Shown here piece after piece: positions 60,139-64,000 of a DNA stretch of 64,000 nucleotides; within the stretch, counting starts at the first letter, position 1, and each line of letters begins with the position of its first letter. The notes under the pieces are model-generated. The model was not told the origin of the DNA, ran no database searches, and saw only the letters and a list, made by a program, of their open reading frames with translations. The stretch spans positions 32,154,160-32,218,159 of the forward strand of contig NC_084599.1 of assembly GCF_033807715.1 (NCBI RefSeq), read 5' to 3'. The position numbers were made by a program, and so were the translations under genes. This DNA is from Cololabis saira (taxonomy: Eukaryota > Chordata > Actinopteri > Beloniformes > Belonidae).

Positions 60139-60470
60139 TGTGTGTGTGTGTGTTGTGTGTGAAGGTAAACACGCCGATGTGGACATGGCCTCTCAGTGTC
60201 CAGTTTTGTACAGTCTAAAGTTGAACACAGGCATTATGAATGAAGGATTCTTCAGTTTTGTTCAGTAAACAATTATATTGAGGAATCTTGGGTCTAAGAT
60301 ATACATTTGCTAAGATACTTTTCATTCAGCAGGTTCAGTTTTTCAAATGTTGCCATATAAATTTTTACTGTATTTGTTCTGTAAATGTTCTTCTGTGCTG
60401 AATATATAACTCCGATGTTTCACAGGGGCCTGTTGGTGGGATCGGGATTAGCGGCTTCCCTGGTCTGAGG
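8312..60470 (+). CDS. col24a1: Collagen alpha-1(XXIV) chain, 5' half (14 exons, partial)
   Basis: This is the N-terminal 679 residues of a secreted fibrillar procollagen, which trimerises in the ER and joins extracellular fibrils, in mammals mainly in bone and cornea. Joined exons: 8312-8364, 20712-20782, 23313-24667, 39040-39093, 40720-40773, 49085-49138, 50854-50907, 53599-53643, 54800-54853, 55107-55151, 56597-56650, 58838-58882, 59354-59407, 60426-60470. Every junction is GT-AG and the frame stays open. Order of parts: signal peptide (about 1-34), LamG/TSPN module (about 43-255), Ser/Thr-rich variable region, Tyr/Asp-rich tail (about 457-482), then Gly-X-Y from residue 485. The N-terminus (MHL, then RTR, G, VS) and the GVDIL and CQLDI motifs match human COL24A1 as I remember it, better than its paralogue COL27A1. 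The helix has the interruption after GDPGLS expected of this pair. The rest of the helix and the C-propeptide lie beyond the window. Confidence 0.9.
8365..9770 (+). other. Intron 1, proximal part, no repeats recognised
   Basis: This is non-coding sequence after the exon 1 donor. The first ~80 bp stay CpG-rich, continuing the promoter-proximal composition; the rest looks unique. A position here makes it a candidate for intronic regulatory DNA, but I see no specific site. Confidence 0.4.
9771..12119. mobile_element. hAT-like non-autonomous element with nested insertion
   Basis: It begins TAGGGCTGGGTACC and ends with the inverted GGGCACACAGCCCTA. Both ends carry paired motifs, GGTACCTATACC on the left and TGGTACCGAC on the right. 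The flanking octamers GTGGATTG and GAGGAGTG agree at 6 of 8 positions, consistent with an old 8-bp hAT duplication. A second palindromic element occupies 10694-12040. No transposase frame is visible. Confidence 0.6.
10694..12040. mobile_element. Palindromic element with TTAAGAA-rich arms, nested in the hAT-like element
   Basis: The terminal inverted repeats are GGGGCCGTATTCTC on the left and GAGAATCCGGCCCC on the right. Each is followed inward by about 150-200 bp of phased TTCTTAAG palindromes. The centre includes an (AAT)n run at about 11095-11131 and a CpG-rich patch at 11490-11590. CAG next to both ends could be a 3-bp duplication, as in PIF/Harbinger, but the boundary is ambiguous. Confidence 0.6.
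12128..15042 (+). other. Intron 1, middle part, no gene or clear repeat
   Basis: Short ORFs on both strands lack family features and I find no collagen-type exon. The region looks single-copy. Confidence 0.35.
15043..15152. repeat. (CA)n microsatellite, about 110 bp
   Basis: About 55 CA units with one interruption (CAGACA near 15053). The Cys/Val-alternating frame on the opposite strand is an artefact of it. Confidence 0.97.
15153..18305 (+). other. Intron 1, distal-middle part, no gene seen
   Basis: No supported gene. AT-rich microsatellite lies at 18055-18120 (interrupted TA runs). The rest appears unique. Confidence 0.35.
18352..18665 (-). mobile_element. Non-LTR retrotransposon 3' fragment
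   Basis: It contains CCAGGTTAGTCCCATTGAG and TTTTTCAAGGGAGACCTGGC, the family 3' untranslated signature seen again at 40905. Orientation follows from the second copy, where the ORF2 C-terminus reads on the minus strand. It is strongly 5'-truncated. Confidence 0.6.
18713..19340. mobile_element. TIR element filled with opposing AATAAAGTCGTAAT repeats
   Basis: Perfect inverted termini of about 29 bp lie at 18713-18741 and 19312-19340, starting ACGACGGAGTATTAGGGCC. The interior is nearly all degenerate 18-22 bp units. The left part reads ACGAGAATAAAGTCGTAA; from about 18870 it reads TTACGACTTTATTCTCGT, so the two parts are complementary and would fold into a long hairpin. There is no ORF. It shares terminal design with 6951-7339. 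Confidence 0.8.
20044..20711 (+). other. Intron 1, 3' end
   Basis: 20358-20400 (ATTCAATTCAGTTTATTTG, then CCCAATTCACAACAAAG) is a short fragment of a very common fish repeat. The acceptor region before 20712 is pyrimidine-rich (TTGTCCCTCCAG). Confidence 0.4.
20712..20782 (+). CDS. col24a1: col24a1 exon 2 (signal peptide core)
   Basis: This 71-bp exon lies between acceptor TCCCTCCAG|G and donor CAAG|GTAAAC. It completes codon 18 and encodes residues 19-41 plus one base of codon 42. [16 protein letters not shown] is a clear hydrophobic signal core, with likely cleavage near residues 33-35, followed by an acidic EEEY. Joining to exon 3 restores a GGA glycine and gives QGVDIL. Confidence 0.85.
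20783..21474 (+). other. Intron 2, 5' part, no feature recognised
   Basis: Non-coding and apparently unique sequence between exon 2 and the Tc1 relic. No exon-like Gly-X-Y sequence. Confidence 0.4.
21475..23250 (+). mobile_element. Tc1/mariner relic interrupted by a hAT element
   Basis: The inverted termini are TGTCCAAAAGTTAGTATCCC (from 21480) and, inverted, GGGGACACAAACTTTTGTAC (to about 23236). From 21892 the + strand reads [19 protein letters not shown] and later [20 protein letters not shown], the N-terminal helix-turn-helix and linker blocks of a Tc1 transposase. The catalytic domain is deleted. The copy is split at 22394-23134 by a hAT-like element. Confidence 0.7.
22394..23134. mobile_element. 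hAT-like MITE (741 bp) inside the Tc1 relic
   Basis: The ends are TAGGGCTGGGCGGTATGG and, inverted, CGATATATCGCCCAGCCCTG. The 8-bp duplication GGTTGTAT is perfect (22386-22393 and 23135-23142), which indicates a hAT-type transposase acting in trans. Arms are rich in TATCGATA. No ORF of interest. Confidence 0.8.
23313..24667 (+). CDS. col24a1: col24a1 exon 3 (LamG/TSPN module, variable region, start of triple helix)
   Basis: This 1,355-bp exon encodes residues 42-493, from acceptor CCAATAG to donor CCG|GTGAGT. The first ~210 residues form a laminin-G/thrombospondin-N-like module. Conserved motifs include [11 protein letters not shown] and [11 protein letters not shown], and a C-x6-C pair before ADTY. 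Its cysteines are at about residues 138, 187, 227, 242 and 249; the one at 138 is an extra beyond the four I expect in the family. A Ser/Thr/Pro-rich low-conservation region follows, with several N-glycosylation sequons (NST, NSS, NNS, NGT). Then comes a Tyr/Asp/Glu-rich segment (residues 457-482), a likely tyrosine-sulfation tract. The first three Gly-X-Y triplets (GSK GEP GLP) end the exon. One very large exon for this whole region is characteristic of COL24A1 and COL27A1. Confidence 0.93.
24668..24714 (+). other. Exon 3 donor and immediate intron 3
   Basis: GTGAGT at 24668. The exon frame reads on only nine codons before a TGA at 24695-24697, so intron retention would truncate the protein just after three Gly-X-Y triplets. 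Confidence 0.6.
24715..24861. mobile_element. hAT-like MITE, 147 bp, 47 bp from the exon 3 donor
   Basis: The ends are TAGGGCTGGGCGATTTT and, inverted, AATCGCACAGCCCTA. The 8-bp duplication GCTTGTAG is perfect (24707-24714 and 24862-24869). Interior arms (AAAATCCCGATTTTT and AAATCGATTAATC) are palindromic. Confidence 0.85.
24870..25948 (+). other. Intron 3, first unique stretch
   Basis: No gene seen. A CT-rich microsatellite lies at about 25558-25588. Confidence 0.4.
25949..26654. mobile_element. PIF/Harbinger-like MITE with GTTTACACG termini
   Basis: The ends are GGCCGCGTTTACACG and, inverted, CGTGTAAACGGGGCG. TTA flanks both sides (25946-25948 and 26655-26657), fitting the 3-bp TWA duplication of PIF/Harbinger. 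The interior has AAAACG-rich arms, tandem TTTTCCTCCG units of 11 bp at 26448-26500, and a second MITE at 26118-26259. Confidence 0.7.
26118..26259. mobile_element. GC-rich hairpin MITE nested in the previous element
   Basis: The ends are AGGCTGATTTATGG and, inverted, CCATAATTCAGGCT, flanked by TTA on both sides (26115-26117 and 26260-26262). Nearly the whole element is one palindrome with CpG-rich arms (CGCAGAGCCTACGGCGTAGG) and its centre near 26185. Confidence 0.75.
26658..28650 (+). other. Intron 3, second unique stretch
   Basis: No gene, exon or clear repeat recognised. Confidence 0.35.
28651..29987. mobile_element. TIR element with GTTTCCAC ends, carrying a nested element
   Basis: The left end TGCGTTTCCACCAGCAGG pairs with the inverted right end CTCACTAGTGGAAACATGCC. 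The flanking duplication is unclear. A second palindromic element lies at 28759-29434. No transposase frame was recognised. Confidence 0.5.
28759..29434. mobile_element. Palindromic element with CGTTTAC(G/A)TGCA termini
   Basis: The left TACGTTTACGTGCAGTCA pairs with the right TTGAGTGCATGTAAACGCAA inverted. Long arms contain CGGGTTATT and AATATTCGG motifs repeated in opposite orientation. No ORF. Confidence 0.6.
29988..31642 (+). other. Intron 3, third unique stretch
   Basis: No gene, exon or recognised repeat up to the gypsy target site. Confidence 0.35.
31648..32213 (-). repeat. 3' LTR of the gypsy element
   Basis: 566 bp, TG...CA. It contains the end and stop codon of gag-pol (TGA at 32084-32086) and a poly-A signal, AATAAA on the minus strand (31742-31747). 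Confidence 0.95.
32084..36664 (-). CDS. Gag-Pol polyprotein with C-terminal chromodomain
   Basis: 1,526 residues from ATG 36664; the open frame extends 29 codons further upstream into the LTR, but this ATG lies 17 nt inside the LTR junction and starts MNPSQP. Domains in order: Gag with a C-x2-C-x4-H-x4-C zinc knuckle (348-361); aspartic protease DSGA (408-411); reverse transcriptase YLDD (723-726); RNase H with acidic residues D872, E915 and D942; integrase with an HHCC zinc finger (H1056, H1063, C1093, C1096) and D1126, D1186, E1222 with D-D-35-E spacing; chromodomain (about 1417-1469, YLVDWVGYG, then HRTWVP), which targets integration to modified histones. Gag and Pol share one frame with no stop or shift, as in Tf1. 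All catalytic residues are present, so it is potentially functional. No envelope gene. Confidence 0.95.
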   Translation of the reverse strand: MNPSQPRQAGAPPATMPKLPDPETLQIRVREHDAQLAGLNNQLTQAFTLVTGEVSTLQTTSQTNAAALVTIGAQLASLTEVVSRLSGPSAAPQPSPLVSSVHNPPEPSTEPKLPCPKSYSGNFAQCKGFLGQCQLLFTHQPSRYGSDEARIALIISLLSDKALSWAIAAVGQDGSLSKDYERFLAEFRLVFDHPADRADAASRLHTLQQGTRSVADYTLDFRVIAADSGWGDLALRSAYRRGLSDAIKDLIVGRDPPTTLNALVTLALQMDARLRERRQEHAQRSGATPRAYTACSPINPDGGSYPSGPTFPLSPKRSSGGASDEPLKVTRSRLRPEEREERMRGRLCLYCGKKGHFIRACPACPKIPGSLAKGILVSKTTLPQPKNHLFPATLSWGTESLSVSALVDSGADECLIDISLARQAGIPLVPLDSTCTVQALDGHSLGKVTHCTAPLTLTLSGNHVETARFLVLHAPTAPLVLGRPWLERHDPHISWSAGRILGWSVACHANCLRSARSPSSSPRRSVSPPDLSGVPSVYHDLASVFSKHQALSLPPHRPYDCSIDLLPGAALPVGRLYNLSVPEKETMRNYITESLASGIIRPSSSAVGAGFFFVAKKDGSLRPCIDYRQLNTITVKNRYPLPLLSSMFEPLTHASVFTKLDLRNAYHLVRIREGDEWKTAFNTHLGHFEYLVMPFGLTNAPAVFQALVNDMLRDMLNIFVVVYLDDILVFSRTEEEHQQHVRLVLQRLLENRLFVKAEKCVFHSASVEFLGHVVEKGHVCADPKKVRAVEDWPTPTDKTQLRRFLGFANFYRRFVPGFSRVAAPLTALTSTLRPFCWTPEAESAFRTLKGLFTKAPVLSHPDPSRQFIVEVDASDTGIGAVLSQRSEEDQKIHPCAYLSRRFSPAERNYDVGNRELLAVHAALEEWRHWLEGAKEPFIVWSDHKNLTYVRTAKRLNPRQARWALFFSRFNFTLTFRPGSKNVRADALSRLESEESTKALATPDTILPPARVVGAVTWGIETVVRTAQRTQPDPGNGPRNRLFVPNAVRPQVLQWGHASRFVCHPGARRTAAFIRRRFWWPSLEADTREFVAACDVCSRSKASHQPPAGLLRPLPVPSRPWSHVGVDFVTGLPSSQGNNTILTIVDRFSKAVHLVALPKLPTAAETAELLVTHVVRLHGIPQDIVSDRGPQFTAKVWRTFCSGIGATASLSSGYHPQTNGQTERANQVVEAALRCATTSNPASWSKYLPWVEYAINTLESSATGLSPFECSLGYQPPLFPSQELEVAVPSTQAHLHRCQRIWRTARRAMLRANERSRRTADRRRRPAPDYRPGQQVYLLSQDLPLPATSRKMGPRYVGPYTIDRIINPMTVRLHLPASLKVHPVFHVSRLKPVVSSVLSAPVPLPPPPRVLEGGDLVWDVKELLAVRRRGRGYQYLVDWVGYGPEHRTWVPRSYLADPALLKDFYRAHPDAIGRSPGVSRRRGGPVRSPPPLAGRASSTGAADQPSTSAATNRQPRLKRRPGPSLSA
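32217..32227 (-). other. Polypurine tract
   Basis: Minus strand AGGAGGGGGGG lies three bases from the 3' LTR, the expected plus-strand primer. Confidence 0.75.
36670..36679 (-). other. Probable self-priming primer-binding site of the gypsy element
   Basis: Two nt inside the 5' LTR the RNA reads ACAAUCAAGC, with no TGG start expected for a tRNA primer site. It is exactly complementary to GCUUGAUUGU in the LTR (37123-37114), placed where transcription should begin. Tf1/sushi elements prime from their own folded 5' end in this way. Confidence 0.7.
36682..37247 (-). repeat. 5' LTR (promoter copy) of the gypsy element
   Basis: 566 bp, apparently identical to the other LTR. On the minus strand TTAAAA (37152-37147) lies 29 nt upstream of GCTTGATTGT (37123-37114), the probable 5' end of the RNA. 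Confidence 0.95.
37253..39039 (+). other. Intron 3, 3' end
   Basis: No exon is seen before 39040. 38490-38545 (CCCTGGACAGATGGCCAGCC) is part of a common fish repeat. An (ACATA)n run lies at about 38562-38589. The acceptor tract is pyrimidine-rich (38955-39000). Confidence 0.45.
39040..39093 (+). CDS. col24a1: col24a1 exon 4 (triple helix, 54 bp)
   Basis: Six Gly-X-Y triplets ([18 protein letters not shown]), residues 494-511. Acceptor TTTAG, donor AGG|GTGAGT, phase 0 at both ends. The exon lies 14.4 kb after exon 3, beyond the Ty3/gypsy insertion. The unit length and the position of GERGSR fit the human COL24A1 segment I recall, so no exon appears to be missing between. Confidence 0.92.
39094..40719 (+). 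other. Intron 4
   Basis: Holds a (GT)n run at 40478-40502. No gene or mobile element recognised. Confidence 0.5.
40720..40773 (+). CDS. col24a1: col24a1 exon 5 (triple helix, 54 bp)
   Basis: Six Gly-X-Y triplets ([18 protein letters not shown]), residues 512-529. Acceptor GTCCAG, donor AAG|GTGAGA, phase 0. GNPG matches the equivalent exon of the COL24A1/COL27A1 pair. Confidence 0.92.
40905..41535 (-). pseudogene. Non-LTR retrotransposon ORF2 C-terminus and 3' UTR
   Basis: On the minus strand 41528-41307 encodes [21 protein letters not shown]. In another frame the stretch below it reads [21 protein letters not shown] and LKLKELINL, typical of the end of a fish LINE ORF2. The 3' untranslated part, with the CCAGGTCGGTCCCGTTGAG and TTTTTCAAGGGAAGCCTGGC signature, ends near 40905. 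It is 5'-truncated and frameshifted. Confidence 0.7.
41536..45160 (+). other. Intron 5, central part, no gene seen
   Basis: An (AAAC)n run lies at about 41767-41790 and a TTA/ATT run at about 42957-42970. I found no Gly-X-Y exon, and family exon lengths leave no gap for one. Confidence 0.4.
45161..45790. mobile_element. hAT-like MITE with a retroposon tail inside
   Basis: The ends are TAGGGCTGTTCGATTTTG and, inverted, AATCGAACAGCCCTA. The 8-bp duplication GTTGAGCC is perfect (45153-45160 and 45791-45798). The interior from about 45410 to 45697 does not look like the palindromic arms and ends with the same tail as the retroposon at 356-804, then poly-A, so a second retroposon was probably captured. 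Confidence 0.8.
45617..45697 (+). repeat. Retroposon 3' tail with internal duplication
   Basis: ATCAATCATTAATATG occurs twice, two bases apart, followed by TGTGCAGACAAGGTT and a poly-A stretch. One copy of the same tail ends the retroposon at 356-804. Confidence 0.65.
45799..47055 (+). other. Intron 5, no feature recognised
   Basis: Short ORFs only, none with family features. Confidence 0.35.
47056..47560 (+). mobile_element. tRNA-derived SINE-like repeat
   Basis: The head resembles a tRNA with an A-box-like stretch (GGTGGCACAGCTGGTGG) and a B-box-like GGGTTCAATTC. Then comes GGGCCTTTCTGTGTGGAGTT and CATCTTCTCCCCGTGTTCCC, a hallmark of an abundant teleost repeat. About 60 bp between the B box and GGGCCTTTC look inserted. 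Mutations in the tRNA part make it a repeat, not a tRNA gene. Confidence 0.6.
47561..47845 (+). mobile_element. LINE-like 3' end with AAACTAAAC tail
   Basis: A T-rich stretch ends CATGACCGAAATAAACGAAA, then a short tandem CTAAA tail and A-runs, the usual 3' end of a fish non-LTR element. No coding part. Confidence 0.45.
47846..49084 (+). other. Intron 5, 3' end
   Basis: No gene or clear repeat up to the exon 6 acceptor. Confidence 0.4.
49085..49138 (+). CDS. col24a1: col24a1 exon 6 (triple helix with built-in interruption, 54 bp)
   Basis: [18 protein letters not shown], residues 530-547. Acceptor TTTTTCAG, donor AAG|GTAAGA. After GLS the strict Gly-X-Y pattern breaks: the hexapeptide PGQAPR sits before GEK, so the glycine register is lost and then regained with the length still 18 residues. 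COL24A1 and COL27A1 are known for such helix imperfections, unlike the classical fibrillar collagens, so this is a family marker rather than damage. Confidence 0.93.
49139..50853 (+). other. Intron 6
   Basis: No features beyond T homopolymers at 50410-50425, 50467-50480 and about 50748-50776. Confidence 0.45.
50854..50907 (+). CDS. col24a1: col24a1 exon 7 (triple helix, 54 bp)
   Basis: Six perfect Gly-X-Y triplets ([18 protein letters not shown]), residues 548-565. Acceptor ATATCTTAG, donor CTG|GTAAGT, phase 0. Confidence 0.92.
50908..53598 (+). other. Intron 7
   Basis: No gene or recognised repeat. An A run lies at about 51988-51998. Confidence 0.4.
53599..53643 (+). CDS. col24a1: col24a1 exon 8 (triple helix, 45 bp)
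   Basis: Five Gly-X-Y triplets ([15 protein letters not shown]), residues 566-580. Acceptor TTTTCAAG, donor CAA|GTAAGT. The 45-bp size and the GEQ ending match the equivalent family exon. Confidence 0.92.
53644..54799 (+). other. Intron 8, ending in a (CT)n tract
   Basis: A CT dinucleotide run at about 54737-54766 lies 35-60 bp before the exon 9 acceptor and extends its polypyrimidine tract. Confidence 0.6.
54800..54853 (+). CDS. col24a1: col24a1 exon 9 (triple helix, 54 bp)
   Basis: Six triplets ([18 protein letters not shown]), residues 581-598; GYPGRQ is conserved in COL24A1 and COL27A1. The acceptor TTTGCTGCAG follows a long CT microsatellite. The donor CAG|GTGCAG is weaker than its neighbours (C at +4, G at +6). 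Confidence 0.9.
54854..55106 (+). other. Intron 9
   Basis: The shortest intron in the window (253 bp). No features. Confidence 0.6.
55107..55151 (+). CDS. col24a1: col24a1 exon 10 (triple helix, 45 bp)
   Basis: Five triplets ([15 protein letters not shown]), residues 599-613. Acceptor CTCTTGCAG, donor AAC|GTAAGT, phase 0. Confidence 0.92.
55152..56596 (+). other. Intron 10
   Basis: 55770-55830 (GTGATGGAGTGGCGACCTGT) is a fragment of a common fish repeat. 56296-56341 is a (TCTGAT)n tail preceded by CATTAAAG, which looks like the end of an L2-like retroposon. Confidence 0.5.
56597..56650 (+). CDS. col24a1: col24a1 exon 11 (triple helix, 54 bp)
   Basis: Six triplets ([18 protein letters not shown]), residues 614-631. 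The GFIG opening matches COL24A1 as I recall it, where COL27A1 has GYIG. Acceptor CTATTTCAG, donor AAA|GTGAGT. Confidence 0.92.
56651..58837 (+). other. Intron 11
   Basis: No gene. GACTTTTGCACAGTATTG near 57490 resembles Tc1-like terminal sequence but nothing else supports it. Confidence 0.4.
58838..58882 (+). CDS. col24a1: col24a1 exon 12 (triple helix, 45 bp)
   Basis: Five triplets ([15 protein letters not shown]), residues 632-646, a basic patch conserved in the family. Acceptor TCTTTTAG. The donor CCC|GTAATA is weak: no G at -1 and none at +5. Confidence 0.9.
58883..59353 (+). other. Intron 12
   Basis: Short intron, no features beyond short TGTGTATA repeats near 58920-58945. Confidence 0.5.
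59354..59407 (+). CDS. col24a1: col24a1 exon 13 (triple helix, 54 bp)
   Basis: Six triplets ([18 protein letters not shown]), residues 647-664. Acceptor CTCACAG, donor GAG|GTGAGT. The GERGPPG core is shared with the homologous exon of COL27A1. Confidence 0.92.
59408..60425 (+). other. Intron 13 with (AT)n(GT)n microsatellite
   Basis: An AT run at about 60087-60134 passes into a GT run to about 60161. No other feature. Confidence 0.6.
60426..60470 (+). CDS. col24a1: col24a1 exon 14 (triple helix, 45 bp), last exon in window
   Basis: Five triplets ([15 protein letters not shown]), residues 665-679. Acceptor TTTCACAG, donor AGG|GTGAGT. The GFPGLR ending matches COL24A1. No Gly-X-Y exon follows before 64000, so the next intron exceeds 3.5 kb. 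Confidence 0.9.
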
Positions 60471-61039
60471 GTGAGTCTGAACTTCTATTATCATTATTAT
60501 ATTTCCACAGGCTTGGTTTACCGGCAGGTTCTAGTGCTTTTGTAGGTGTGTCTTCGTCTGGTTCCCTGTGTATGTATTTGATGCAACTAATGTCAAAATG
60601 GTCAATCCAGACAGTGTTTAAAGACTTGTATGGTCTCATCCATGCATCTTTTTCTTTTGTATTTTTGTTCTTAAATTTAGTAGAGTGAGTTCCGACAAGA
60701 TTGCTTTAATGGCATGTAGTGAATGACAAAGGTCATGTCTGAACCTGGGATGGCTGATTAAGTTACTTCAGCTTCTGCACATGGGCCACAGACTCAACTA
60801 CATGAGACATAAATGTCCAAAGCAGAGGTGCATGTTGACATTCACCTCTGCTGCTCCCATCCCCTCATCAATAGATTCTGTTGTTTCTTTTATAAATGTT
60901 TAAGCTGACTTGCCCATTGTTCAGTCTGCTTAACTGTGCTGGGCATATGTGTGATTTTCTGAAGTGACCAAATACGCTGAATTCTGACGTGACATTGGCC
61001 TGTCACTGTGGTTGGTTTTCATATCTGAACATATCTGTA

Positions 61040-61650
61040 CAGAGCCGTCTGGGAGATTTGCGAGGCTCTGTGCGAAATGGCCGGGGGGGGGCCCTTGAAA
61101 TTTTTGGGTTTTTTGGGTCGGATCGGGTGTCTATATGCGCAATTTTAACTCTCCAATTAGCAAAATACTGGATACCTTCCCCTGCCTCATCATCATTTGG
61201 CTTGCCTCGACGCGGGGCCCCACGGGAGAGACCCGGTCGCATCGGTGATTTTTGTAACAGATTTATCAAACGAGCCTTTCAGAGAGGCATTAAACTCTTC
61301 CATTTTCTTTAGTTTTTTTCTTTTTTCATCCCCTGATGGAAATTTCCTGAATCTGTCTCGTTCTCTCGACATTGTGTGACAGTTTGTTCCAACTCCACCC
61401 ATCTGGATCAGAGCAGCTTGTGTCTGCGCTTGGTCTGATCAGTTGTATTGAACAACAGACACGTGCATCATTGCACATATATTTATTGATATGCACAGAC
61501 TAGTACACATTTAGGTACGTAATGGAATGTGACTGTTGATATTTATAAGGGAAAAAAGGAAATAAATAAATAAATTAATTAAAAAAAAAACGGCCCATAG
61601 CGTGAGGCCCCTTGCGGTCGCACGGTTCACACACCCCTTGCGGCGCCCTG
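61040..61650. mobile_element. hAT-like non-autonomous element, 611 bp
   Basis: It begins CAGAGCCGTCTGGG and ends GCGGCGCCCTG. The 8-bp duplication TATCTGTA is perfect (61032-61039 and 61651-61658). The ends contain paired GCGAGGCTCTG and GTGAGGCCCC motifs. No intact transposase frame; A-rich stretch at 61556-61590. Confidence 0.75.
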
Positions 61651-61658
61651 TATCTGTA

Positions 61659-63384
61659 CAGTCACATCAGAGTAAAATGATCCAGTTTCCACATGTTGAC
61701 CTCATTCCAGCTACTTCCCATGATGCTGTATTTGCTGTCTTAAGTGTTTTTGTCTCACAAAAGGCACCTGGGGGGAAGAGGCTGACTCATCCCCCTAATA
61801 CAGGATACAGGAGCTTTTGTCCTGTATCTCTGTGGTGTTTCGATCAAAACATTTGACATACATTTTGAGAATACTTGGCCAACCTTTGACAAAAAAGAGC
61901 TTAATATGTCTACTTTAATGGTATTCTGGGGTTTAGATGATGAATAACAGGATGTCCTGTGTTGCTCCAGGAGCGATGAACATAAACTTTAATGCGGCCA
62001 GCTATTTTTGGTTCATCCTGCCAAATCACTTTGCAGTGATTTTGTGTTTTTAGTGACAGAATTTTGTTTCTCACTGTTTGCCACTATTCAGGTGGCTGCC
62101 AATTAATAGTCCATGAGTTTAGCACTTGGCCACTGTTGAGACTGATTATTCCACTGGGGTTCAACGGGATGGGTTTCTGAGTTTCACACGGGCTGGACAT
62201 GTTGAAATACTCCAGGCGGTGGGAACAGCTTATGAAGGCCAGCTGAGCAGTACGAAGGACATTTACCATGTGGTAGGCTGACAGACGGTGGAGCTGGAGT
62301 GTTTTACGGCATACAGTGTCTCGTATCTTTTCATGTAGGTCAAGCTCATTCCCACCATGCTTTGTTTTGACTTACATACTTGCAAGATGAAGCACTTTGC
62401 ACTCGGTGAAAGCCTCAGATTTGCACGCTTGTGTGACATGAGATCAGATCAGAGCGAGGTGGATGGGATGAAACTGCACGACAGATCTCAGAACAGGCGC
62501 TTTCTGGTCCTTAAACTGGCTGCTGTGAACACAGCAGGGTAGGCTTGTTTGGAAAGGGAGCTGCTGTACAAAATCTCCTCAACAGTTTGACCAACACAGA
62601 TATTTCATATGGACCACACAATGATTTTAAAAAGTAAAAAACCAAAAAGTGTCCAATTTATAGGGAAAATCTTTCTTTGTAATATGTGTGTGTGTGTGTG
62701 TTTAATTTGTGCGCACATGTATGTAAGTGCGTATGGACATGACCAGTGTGTTAGGTCCTAAATATTTGCCAGTTGGGGGGACAAACACATCCATCCTAAA
62801 TGAGACACATTACCAGGAAGATAGAAGTTCTTCTTTTTTTATTTTTTTCTGTGATGTGTCAACAGCAGAATGATGATGTAGCATTTTGTTTCAGGGCTTT
62901 TACGCCTCTGTTCCACCTGAGGAGGTAGCAACCGAGGTGTAATGAGAACTAAATGAATCTGGTGTGAACTGATATTACACAAAGGCACAATGGAGGAGCA
63001 AGAATGAGTGCATTCATCGTGCAGATGATTAAAGCAGTGGATCACAGGAGTGATGACAAAACTGTTTGGCGATGCTTTTATGCTCAAAATACGAAGCGAA
63101 TGTGGACGAAAGTGTCACCAGGTCAGCTACAAATGCAGCCTGAGTGATGGATGGATCTGAGTTCATCTTTGATGGTGTTCAAACCTTGCATCGGTGTTGG
63201 ACATTCATGTGATCCGACACTCGTACTGAACAGGATCAGTGATAATAAAGAATGAGCTCTGCCTTTTCTTGTCATCTTCTGGACGCATCTCTCCCGGTAA
63301 CTGTGGGTCCTAGTTGGTGGTGCTGATCTGCTCTAGAGGAAACAAATAGGTCAGAAGACACGGCTGGATTTCGGCGTGGTATGG
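61659..63384 (+). other. Intron 14, central part
   Basis: No collagen exon found. A (GT)n run lies at about 62685-62701. Confidence 0.4.
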
Positions 63385-64000
63385 CTAGTGCTGGCCAACG
63401 ATTAAAATTTGTAATCTTAATGAATCCATGATTTCTGTAATTAACTATGTGATTAATTGCGATTAATTTATTCACACATTTTGTGCTGTTCTAAATTACC
63501 TCAAGGTATTTTTTTTATGTTTTTAATACTGTTAACAACCTGAGAAAGGGCAAATATGCTGCTTTATGCAAATGTTTATTCAACTTTCCACAAAAAAAGC
63601 TTTTGACCTGAATGTAACATTCCTTCATAAATACAAACACAATGTAGTCCCCAACTTTACACTTGTAAAGACTAACTTAAGACTCCTTGTTTTTTTAAGC
63701 AGCTCAATGTAAAACAATAAACCATATGCATCATAAACATATGGAGGAAAATAAAAGGCTCAAAAAATATCCCCTTCTCCTAAGCGGGATCAAAACAGGG
63801 GGATACAAAAACAAAATTACAAACAAATAAAGTGCACATGTAACAGCAGGGAGTAACTCAGCCTATAAAATGCAGCCATTTCCTCACCTGATCCTCAGTG
63901 CTCAGCCATAAACTCATGCGAATCGCAGTGTGCGTGCGCCTGTCTGTGCGCGTGTGTGTGTGCAGGGGCATTATTGAGTTTTATGTTTTATGTAAAGGGC
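63385..64000. mobile_element. hAT-like element, left end only
   Basis: CTAGTGCTGGCCAACGATTAAA, then TTAACTATGTGATTAATTGC and GATTAATTTATT resemble the AATCG/GATTAAT-rich left terminus of a fish hAT-like family. The right end would lie beyond the window. Confidence 0.4.

Noticed and set aside
23313..60470. Identification as COL27A1
   Set aside because: The exon pattern fits both genes, but the MHL...RTR N-terminus, GVDIL, CQLDI, the Tyr/Asp cluster, GLSPGQ, GFIG and GFPGLR fit COL24A1 as I remember it. The very long Pro/Thr region of COL27A1 is absent. An alignment to both families would settle it.
62895..62945. Possible further col24a1 exon after TTTCAG
   Set aside because: The sequence after the AG does not give Gly-X-Y triplets and no matching donor follows at 45 or 54 bp.

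Overview
This window is vertebrate, almost certainly teleost fish, genomic DNA. It is A+T-rich, has long introns, and carries mobile elements typical of fish: Tc1/mariner relics, many small hAT-like and PIF/Harbinger-like palindromic elements, LINE 3' ends, a tRNA-derived SINE and a Ty3/gypsy chromovirus. The only host gene I can support is the 5' half of a fibrillar collagen gene on the + strand, which I identify as COL24A1 (collagen alpha-1(XXIV)).

Layout. 1-7.6 kb is 5' flanking DNA full of repeats. About 7.6-8.36 kb holds the probable promoter, the leader and coding exon 1 (ATG at 8312). Exon 2 (20712-20782) finishes the signal peptide. Exon 3 (23313-24667) carries the whole LamG/TSPN module, the variable region and a Tyr/Asp-rich tail. 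Eleven short exons from 39040 to 60470 follow; each is 45 or 54 bp, starts with a Gly codon and is phase 0, and they encode the start of the triple helix. Joined, the 14 exons give 679 residues in one open frame. The gene runs off the right edge; no exon is visible after 60470.

The introns hold layered mobile elements. The clearest is a complete 5,600-bp Ty3/gypsy element (31648-37247, minus strand, antisense to COL24A1). It has two 566-bp LTRs that I read as identical, a 5-bp target duplication, and one unbroken gag-pol frame ending in a chromodomain. Its LTR and primer-binding region share a 10-nt complement that points to self-priming, as in the Tf1/sushi group. Several nested insertions can be dated relative to each other by their target duplications: a poly-A retroposon inside a Tc1 relic, a hAT element inside a second Tc1 relic, and Harbinger-like elements inside hAT-like and Harbinger-like elements. 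Two further elements with related termini are built internally from roughly 20-bp repeats in opposing halves.

The most interesting host-gene signal is at the start of COL24A1. A 10-bp direct repeat creates two ATGs 10 nt apart in the same context. The first opens a 98-codon frame that stays open across two splice junctions and overlaps the collagen frame. All gene calls rest on reading and remembered family features; no database search was run.
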